In this document: positions 5,368 through 9,878 of the stretch, one piece after another | Layout: the number at the start of each line of letters is the position of its first letter | Position numbering within the stretch: position 1 is the first letter of the stretch | Program-made: the position numbers and the translations under genes | The notes under the pieces: model-generated | Seen by the model: the letters and a program-made list of their open reading frames with translations, nothing else | Database searches by the model: none | What the model was told of the DNA's origin: nothing | Source: Patescibacteria group bacterium | Lineage (GTDB): Bacteria > Patescibacteriota > Microgenomatia > UBA8517 | Length of the DNA stretch: 9,878 bases | Direction: 5' to 3' | Assembly (NCBI GenBank): GCA_025057695.1 | Contig: JANWVB010000018.1 | Coordinates: forward strand, 7,810-17,687

Positions 5368-6648
5368 ATGAAGCACAAAAAAGTTGTCGCAATAATTGGA
5401 CTTGGATATGTAGGACTTCCTTTAGCTCTTTTGGCAAAACAAAAAGGTTATGAAGTTATAGGTATAGACAAAGATTCTCAAAAAGTCAAAAAAATAAACT
5501 CTGGAATATCGCCAATATACGACAAAAAACTGATTATGCAAGTAAAAAACCATTCCATTTATGCAACTACTAAATTCTCTGAACTTGTTAATGCGGATAT
5601 TATTGTGATTTGCGTTCCAACACCCGTAAAAGGCAAAACTCCAGATCTTAACCCAGTCAAAAATGCGAGTATACAAATTGCAAAACATTTAAAAAAAGGG
5701 CAACTTGTCCTGCTGGAATCAACTGTGAATCCCGGAGTGTGTGAAGAAATTGTGATACCTATTTTAGAAAAGCAATCCAAGCTTATCTGTGGAAAAGATT
5801 TTCATTTTGCTCATTGTCCTGAGCGCATTAATCCCGGAGATACAAAGTGGCACGTTGGCAATATTCCTCGCGTCGTAGGTGGATATTCGGTTAAATGTCT
5901 ATCTCTCGCATACAAATTTTATTCAAGCATTATAGACGCACCAATCAAAAAAATGGAATCTGTGAAAGAAGCAGAGTCTGTAAAAATTGTAGAAAATTGT
6001 TTCAGAGATGTAAACATTGCTTTTGTTAATGAGCTTGCGCAATCTTTTTCCAAACTTGGCATTGATGTGGTAAATGTAATACAAGGAGCCGCCACCAAAC
6101 CATTTGCATTCATGCCACATTTCCCTAGCCGAGGAGTTGGCGGACATTGCATACCAGTTGACCCTTATTATTTAATCTTCTACGCCAAAAAACATGGTTT
6201 CAAACACAAACTGCTAAAAGAAGTACGAAGAATCAACAGTCAAATGCCTCATTACACAGTTGATCGAACTTATGAAGCGTTAAATGAGGCAAAAGTCATC
6301 AATGGCAGTCCACCCAAAATCGCTGTGCTTGGGTTGTCTTACAAAAAGAATATTGACGACACACGCGAAAGTCCATCATATGAGATAATCAAATTACTTA
6401 AACAAAAAGGAGCCGAAGTTAGAATATACGACCCTTATGTCAAAGACAAAAACAACGCAAAAAACCTATCTGAAGCTATCGATAATGCTGATGCCGTGAT
6501 AGTAGCCACAGCTCATAGCAAGTTTAGAAAAATCACGCCGCAAACCCTAAAAAAAGCTGGTGTAAAAATATTGGTAGACGGAGAAAACGCATTTGACAAA
6601 AAGGCTTTTTCTTCTTTGGGTATTTTGTATAAAGGGATTGGCAGATAG
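5368..6648 (+). CDS. Nucleotide-sugar 6-dehydrogenase (UDP-N-acetyl-hexosamine/UDP-glucose dehydrogenase family)
   Basis: A 426-residue NAD-dependent enzyme that oxidises the C6 hydroxyl of a nucleotide sugar to a carboxylate in two steps, giving a uronic acid for surface polysaccharide or glycan. The N-terminal Rossmann fold starts with VAIIGLGYVGLPLA (7-20). VICVPTP (80-86) and LLESTVNPGV (115-124) follow. Lys206 in EAESVKIVENCFRD and the catalytic Cys261 in GVGGHCIPVDPYYL (257-269) are in place. The C-terminal Rossmann-like domain carries LGLSYKKNIDDTRESPS (321-337). Wording such as GGHCIPVDPYYL and FAFMPHFPSRGVGG resembles WbpA/TviB/WecC-type UDP-N-acetyl-sugar dehydrogenases more than plain UDP-glucose enzymes, but substrate is not settled. 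Length is normal and no defect is visible. No glycosyltransferase or other sugar gene is in the window. Confidence 0.93.
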   Translation: MKHKKVVAIIGLGYVGLPLALLAKQKGYEVIGIDKDSQKVKKINSGISPIYDKKLIMQVKNHSIYATTKFSELVNADIIVICVPTPVKGKTPDLNPVKNASIQIAKHLKKGQLVLLESTVNPGVCEEIVIPILEKQSKLICGKDFHFAHCPERINPGDTKWHVGNIPRVVGGYSVKCLSLAYKFYSSIIDAPIKKMESVKEAESVKIVENCFRDVNIAFVNELAQSFSKLGIDVVNVIQGAATKPFAFMPHFPSRGVGGHCIPVDPYYLIFYAKKHGFKHKLLKEVRRINSQMPHYTVDRTYEALNEAKVINGSPPKIAVLGLSYKKNIDDTRESPSYEIIKLLKQKGAEVRIYDPYVKDKNNAKNLSEAIDNADAVIVATAHSKFRKITPQTLKKAGVKILVDGENAFDKKAFSSLGILYKGIGR

Positions 6649-6762
6649 AAAAATTTCTGGGACAAATCGAAAATTCTTAATGACAATCCATAAACTCCCA
6701 CAATAATGCCAAAAATATCACAAGGCCCGAATAAGAAAATGCGCCACCCAAAAGTCTTTATC

Positions 6763-8052
6763 TCATAAAAAAGAAATAATAGCATTTTCAAACAAAGACT
6801 TACTTTCAAATGGTCCAACCACTGCAATTGTTATTTTATTAATATCAAAAATATCTTTTGCGACTTGATAAATCTCATCAGTTGTAACTTGATCTAGTCT
6901 CTCAAAAACTTCTTTGGGGGTTTCAATATCTTTTTCTGTTCTTGCAAAAAGGGCTCTATTGCCAAAAAAATTATTTACAGAACTGCTGTCTTCCAAAGAA
7001 AGCGCAAGTGTTCCTTTTACAAATTCTTTGGCTTTTGATAGTTCTTTTTGAGAAATTTCATCTTTTGTTTCAGTAAGTTTTTTGTGTTCATTTAAAATTA
7101 CTTTTACCACTTCAATGGCATTTTTAGGATCAACTCCAACATAAGTTTCAAAAAGACCCACATCCGTAAATCTGGATACCGAACTGCCAACACTATAAGC
7201 AAGCCCTCTTTTTTCTCTAACTTCAGTAAAAAGTCTACTACTCATACCTCTGCCTAGAATAGTCGCAAGCAAATTCTCGGCATACCTATTTTGATGCCAT
7301 CTAGGGTAACCTAAAAATCCAAGCACAATATGAGCTTGCTCGGTTTTTTTATGAAGCAAAGCAATTCTGGGCTTTTTCTGATTAGGACAGAAATTTTCAA
7401 AAGACTGCGAATTACCCGAATTTAAGGAACCAAAATAATTTTCTGCAATTTTTTTTACTTCAATTTCTTTTGCGCCACCTGCCACAGTAATTAACATATT
7501 ATTCGCGTAATAATGCTTATTTCGAAATTTCATAAAATCATTTTTAACAAATTTCTTTACAGTTTTAGGATAACCTGCAATATCGCGACCCAAACTGTTG
7601 CCTTCATAAATTTTCTCCATGAAAATATCTCCAACTTTGTCGCTTGGAGAATCCTCGTTCATGGCAATCTCCTCAATAATCACGTTGCGCTCTTTATCAA
7701 TATCTTCATCTCTAAATCTAGGATAAAGAATCATATCCGAAAGAATATCAAATGCTTTTGACAAATCTGATTTTCTTACCTTTACATAAAAATTTGTCCA
7801 TTCGCGAGATGTCGCCGCGTTATACTGCGCTCCAAGAGATTCCAATGCGGAAGCAACAATAGAAGCGTTTTTATATTTCTTACCACCTTTGAAAGCCATA
7901 TGTTCCAAAAAATGAGCTATCCCAGCTTGATTTTCATCCTCGTATCTTGATCCGACTCTGACCCAAACAGTAACACAAACAGACTCCAAAAACGGCATTG
8001 GCACAGTCAAAAGAGGAAGTAAGTTTGACAGCTTGCTAAGTGTGTAGTTCAC
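6763..8052 (-). CDS. M16-family zinc peptidase (insulinase/mitochondrial processing peptidase-like)
   Basis: A 429-residue single-chain M16 peptidase. The inverted zinc motif HFLEH is at residues 47-51 (H47, E50 and H51, in GIAHFLEHMAFKG), and the distal zinc ligand is E127 or E128 in NVIIEEIAMNED, at the usual distance of about 75 residues. The C-terminal half has the substrate-binding Arg-Tyr pair R279 and Y286 in REKRGLAYSV. Both halves of the family are therefore present, and length matches the two-domain bacterial form. No signal peptide is visible, so it is probably cytoplasmic. The start is GTG at 8052: it is the only usual start, since an in-frame TAA lies at 8064-8062. No ribosome site precedes it, while a TATAAA box ends eight bases upstream, which would suit a leaderless message. 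Substrate unknown; family members degrade or process peptides. It is convergent with the sugar dehydrogenase gene. Confidence 0.94.
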   Translation of the reverse strand: MNYTLSKLSNLLPLLTVPMPFLESVCVTVWVRVGSRYEDENQAGIAHFLEHMAFKGGKKYKNASIVASALESLGAQYNAATSREWTNFYVKVRKSDLSKAFDILSDMILYPRFRDEDIDKERNVIIEEIAMNEDSPSDKVGDIFMEKIYEGNSLGRDIAGYPKTVKKFVKNDFMKFRNKHYYANNMLITVAGGAKEIEVKKIAENYFGSLNSGNSQSFENFCPNQKKPRIALLHKKTEQAHIVLGFLGYPRWHQNRYAENLLATILGRGMSSRLFTEVREKRGLAYSVGSSVSRFTDVGLFETYVGVDPKNAIEVVKVILNEHKKLTETKDEISQKELSKAKEFVKGTLALSLEDSSSVNNFFGNRALFARTEKDIETPKEVFERLDQVTTDEIYQVAKDIFDINKITIAVVGPFESKSLFENAIISFL

Positions 8053-8060
8053 AAACGGAT

Positions 8061-8066
8061 TTTATA
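8061..8066 (-). promoter_or_regulatory. -10 box candidate for the M16 peptidase gene
   Basis: TATAAA read leftwards at 8066-8061, eight bases before the GTG start at 8052. A start at the normal distance would fall at or next to the GTG, giving a leaderless transcript. No -35 box is clear. Confidence 0.35.
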
Positions 8067-8082
8067 CAAACCAGAGCAAATC

Positions 8083-8097
8083 GTCCATAGTCCATAG
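8083..8097. repeat. Two tandem copies of GTCCATA
   Basis: GTCCATA at 8083-8089 is repeated directly at 8090-8096, followed by G. It lies in the divergent gap between the M16 gene and the transporter gene, about 17 bases upstream of the M16 -10 box. It may be a regulator site or a replication-slippage product. Confidence 0.35.
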
Positions 8098-8130
8098 TAA
8101 AAAATAAAGATTCGTCTCCTATACACACAA

Positions 8131-8159
8131 TTGAAGTTTTGCTTGCAAGCGCTTAACAT
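8131..8159 (+). promoter_or_regulatory. Putative promoter with palindrome before the transporter gene
   Basis: TTGAAG (8131-8136), a 17-base spacer and TAACAT (8154-8159), each matching 4 of 6 consensus bases. The spacer contains a perfect 10-base palindrome GCTTGCAAGC (8141-8150), a possible operator. The ATG at 8166 follows the -10 box by six bases, again suggesting a leaderless message. No magnesium riboswitch could fit in this gap. Confidence 0.35.
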
Positions 8160-8165
8160 GATGAT

Positions 8166-9152
8166 ATGCGCTCTGATAGTTCCAATTTCAAAAAATTCAA
8201 CACAGTTTATGAACACACGGTAGAAGTGCCTTTGACTTTCTTGCCCGAAGATACAGTTTCACAAACATTGTCATTGCTGAAGAAAGACAAAAATTCCTGG
8301 CCTAACACAGAATTTATTTATGTGGTGGATCATCATAAGAAACTAGTAGGCATTGTTCCATTTCGCGACATAATTACTTCTAATCCCAACAACACCCTTA
8401 GCAGTATAATGCAAACAAAATTCACTTACCTCTCACCTAACACACATCAAGAAACAGCGGCAAAAATCGCTATAAAAGAAAATCTTCAAAGCTTGCCTGT
8501 GATTGACTCAGATGGAAAATTCATAGGAATAGTAAGCGCAAATGAAATATTTAAAATCTTGCATGAAAATCATATAGATAAACTAATGCGTCTTTCGGGA
8601 GTTTTGCTTGGCGCAAACAAAAATCTAAACGACACATCGGCAATTCACGCGATTAAAATGCGCCTCCCATGGCTCATCGCGGGTTTAGCTGGAGGAATCG
8701 GATCAACATATATAGTTGATCAATTTTCAGAAATTTTGTCAAAACACTTGGCTCTCGCATTTTTTATTCCTGTAATTGTGTATATGAACGACGCGGTAGG
8801 AACACAAACACAAACAGTGTATGTGAGAAACGCAACGCTTAAAAAAATAAATCTTGCCAAATCGCTTTTCTCTGAATTAAAAATCTCATTTGCGATTGGA
8901 TTAATATTAGGAACGATCATTGGAATTTATACCAAAATTTACTACGGAGATTTCTGGCTTGGTATAACAGTTAGCTTCTCTATGGCAATAGGCATACTGT
9001 CATCAGCAATCATAGGCACGTTAATTCCATTTTTCATAGAAAAATCAGGACGCGATCCCGCAGTAGGAAGCGGACCCTTTGCGACAATAGTGCAAGATAT
9101 CACAAGTATTGTAATATACTTCTCCGTGGCAAGTGTGTTTTTGAAAATATAA
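8166..9152 (+). CDS. MgtE-family magnesium transporter with CBS pair, lacking the N domain
   Basis: A 328-residue inner-membrane protein for Mg2+ (possibly other divalent cation) uptake. Two CBS repeats lie at about 22-80 (IYVVDHHKKLVGIVPFRDII) and 84-135 (LPVIDSDGKFIGIVSANEIF). A linker leads to the MgtE membrane domain from about 165, with five hydrophobic segments near 168-186, 195-212, 240-258, 265-290 and 308-326. Signature stretches are RLPWLIAGLAGG (166-177), FFIPVIVYMNDAVGTQTQT (199-217) and SGRDPAVGSGPFATIVQD (294-311), with Asp297 and Asp311; the pore-lining Asp of known MgtE lies in this region. Usual MgtE proteins have about 450 residues, including an N-terminal helical domain that senses Mg2+ together with the CBS pair. 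That domain is absent here: the first CBS begins almost at once. It is divergent from the M16 gene and convergent with the phosphatase-like gene. Confidence 0.9.
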   Translation: MRSDSSNFKKFNTVYEHTVEVPLTFLPEDTVSQTLSLLKKDKNSWPNTEFIYVVDHHKKLVGIVPFRDIITSNPNNTLSSIMQTKFTYLSPNTHQETAAKIAIKENLQSLPVIDSDGKFIGIVSANEIFKILHENHIDKLMRLSGVLLGANKNLNDTSAIHAIKMRLPWLIAGLAGGIGSTYIVDQFSEILSKHLALAFFIPVIVYMNDAVGTQTQTVYVRNATLKKINLAKSLFSELKISFAIGLILGTIIGIYTKIYYGDFWLGITVSFSMAIGILSSAIIGTLIPFFIEKSGRDPAVGSGPFATIVQDITSIVIYFSVASVFLKI

Positions 9153-9166
9153 AAACAAATCAACAA

Positions 9167-9878
9167 TCAATTGCCACTATTAAATCCCAAATCGGCAACC
9201 ACCATACATCCATCATCTAAATCTTGATTAGCCATGTATCTCCCTAAACTGGTGGCAAAAGCAGAATTATCATTAAAGTGTTGTAAGTAAGACTCCCTAA
9301 TTATATCTTCAGGAACTTTGTCTCCCAAATTATCTGAACAAACAACCAACTTTAACCCATTTTTCCCTGATGAAAGATACTCTTGAGAGATGTTTATTGT
9401 TCTAGTAGATATCCTGACCAAGCCAGTTTTGCCTTTATGTTCACCTAAATGGGCAAATATGTCTGGTTTATACGGTACACAGATTTCTTGCAATTTGTTT
9501 AATGCATCTTTTCTAGCTTGAAGCAAACTGGTTTGAGAGCATTTCATACCAATATCATCTTCCAATTCCAATTTATTCAGAATTAACCCATAAAGACAGT
9601 CATGAGGTATAACAAGTTTTTCAACAAAATAAGAATTATTTTCATTATCAAAACCAAGCAACATCACTTGCGAATCGCCAACCCAAGCAATGTCCAAAAA
9701 TATTTGCTTTCGTCCATTAACCAATTCGTGACTTACCACAGCAACAGTGACAGTGGTCACACCTTCATTAAGCTCTGATACTACTAATTCATTTACTTTA
9801 TTAATAATCCCTCTAAGCATCACCATTTTTGGAACTTCATTTTTGTGAATCAAATAATCCCAACCTGAGAGATTGTGT
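9167..9878 (-). CDS. PP2C-like protein phosphatase domain protein (5' end outside window)
   Basis: The frame is open to the right edge, so the true start is beyond 9878; the TTG at 9853 is probably internal, since HNLSGWDYL precedes it in frame. Counting from that TTG, 228 residues are seen. PP2C (PPM) marks are VTTVTVAVVSHE (32-43), the strand LDIAWVGDSQVML (53-65) with metal-ligand candidate Asp60, LKLVVCSDNLGDKVPEDII (167-185) with Asp174 in the position of the classical SDG, and DLDDGCMVVADL (211-222), matching the terminal DN(I/M)T strand. PP2C enzymes remove phosphate from Ser or Thr with two metal ions. Departures (SDN for SDG, DDG for DN) mean activity is uncertain. The first metal-binding motif would be in the missing part. 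It ends 14 bases after the stop of the oppositely oriented transporter gene. Confidence 0.75.
   Translation of the reverse strand, partial: HNLSGWDYLIHKNEVPKMVMLRGIINKVNELVVSELNEGVTTVTVAVVSHELVNGRKQIFLDIAWVGDSQVMLLGFDNENNSYFVEKLVIPHDCLYGLILNKLELEDDIGMKCSQTSLLQARKDALNKLQEICVPYKPDIFAHLGEHKGKTGLVRISTRTINISQEYLSSGKNGLKLVVCSDNLGDKVPEDIIRESYLQHFNDNSAFATSLGRYMANQDLDDGCMVVADLGFNSGN

Noticed and set aside
5422..6152. Several minus-strand open frames of 73-88 codons.
   Set aside because: All are shadows of the sugar dehydrogenase gene, whose frame carries every expected motif.
6513..6827. A minus-strand open frame of 104 codons across the convergent gap, with a hydrophobic stretch around the gap (for example GWRIFLFGPCDIFGIIVGVYG).
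   Set aside because: It overlaps the 3' ends of both the dehydrogenase and the M16 gene, has no homologue I recognise, and only the part in the 114-base gap looks protein-like. It may be a remnant, but support is too thin to call a gene.
8053..8165. Possible magnesium riboswitch before the MgtE-type gene.
   Set aside because: The gap is 113 bases, is shared with the divergent M16 promoter, and the best promoter gives almost no leader, so there is no room for a known Mg2+ riboswitch fold.
1..9878. CRISPR array, tRNA or rRNA genes, insertion sequences.
   Set aside because: No regularly spaced repeats, no tRNA-like cloverleaf with a CCA-proximal pattern, no rRNA signature and no transposase or paired terminal repeats were seen.

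Overview
The window is AT-rich and gene-dense, with short intergenic gaps, few clear Shine-Dalgarno sequences and TGA, TAA and TAG all used as stops. The style fits a small-genome bacterium of the candidate phyla radiation (Patescibacteria). Supporting signs are a nucleoside diphosphate kinase with an insertion of about 35 residues, a stand-alone M16 peptidase, and an MgtE-type transporter without its usual N-terminal domain. This placement is an inference from style and gene content; there is no rRNA or other marker here.

Left part (1-2460, minus strand): a defence operon. Reading leftwards there is a promoter with an inverted-repeat operator, a small XRE/Cro-type controller gene that is broken (no start codon and a frame change at an A run), a beta-class DNA methyltransferase, a restriction-endonuclease-like protein that overlaps it by 17 bases, and a TIR-like protein of the Thoeris ThsB type (DUF1863) that overlaps the endonuclease gene by ATGA and runs off the left edge. 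The overlaps suggest one translationally coupled unit that joins restriction-modification to TIR-type signalling or NAD+-directed defence. No ThsA-type effector is visible inside the window.

Middle left (2400-3815): an AT-rich spacer with more copies of the operator half-site, then a plus-strand gene with an HELAH zinc-protease motif. Its 5' part lies in another frame, so it is either a decayed gene, a recoded gene or a sequence with a base error.

Right part (3900-9878): a housekeeping region with little shared function. It holds nucleoside diphosphate kinase (minus), an unrecognised 222-residue protein and a UDP-N-acetyl-hexosamine/UDP-glucose 6-dehydrogenase family enzyme for surface sugars (both plus), an M16 zinc peptidase (minus), a CBS-MgtE magnesium transporter (plus) and a PP2C-like phosphatase domain protein cut by the right edge (minus). 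Several divergent pairs have -10-like hexamers very close to the start codon, hinting at leaderless or short-leader transcripts.
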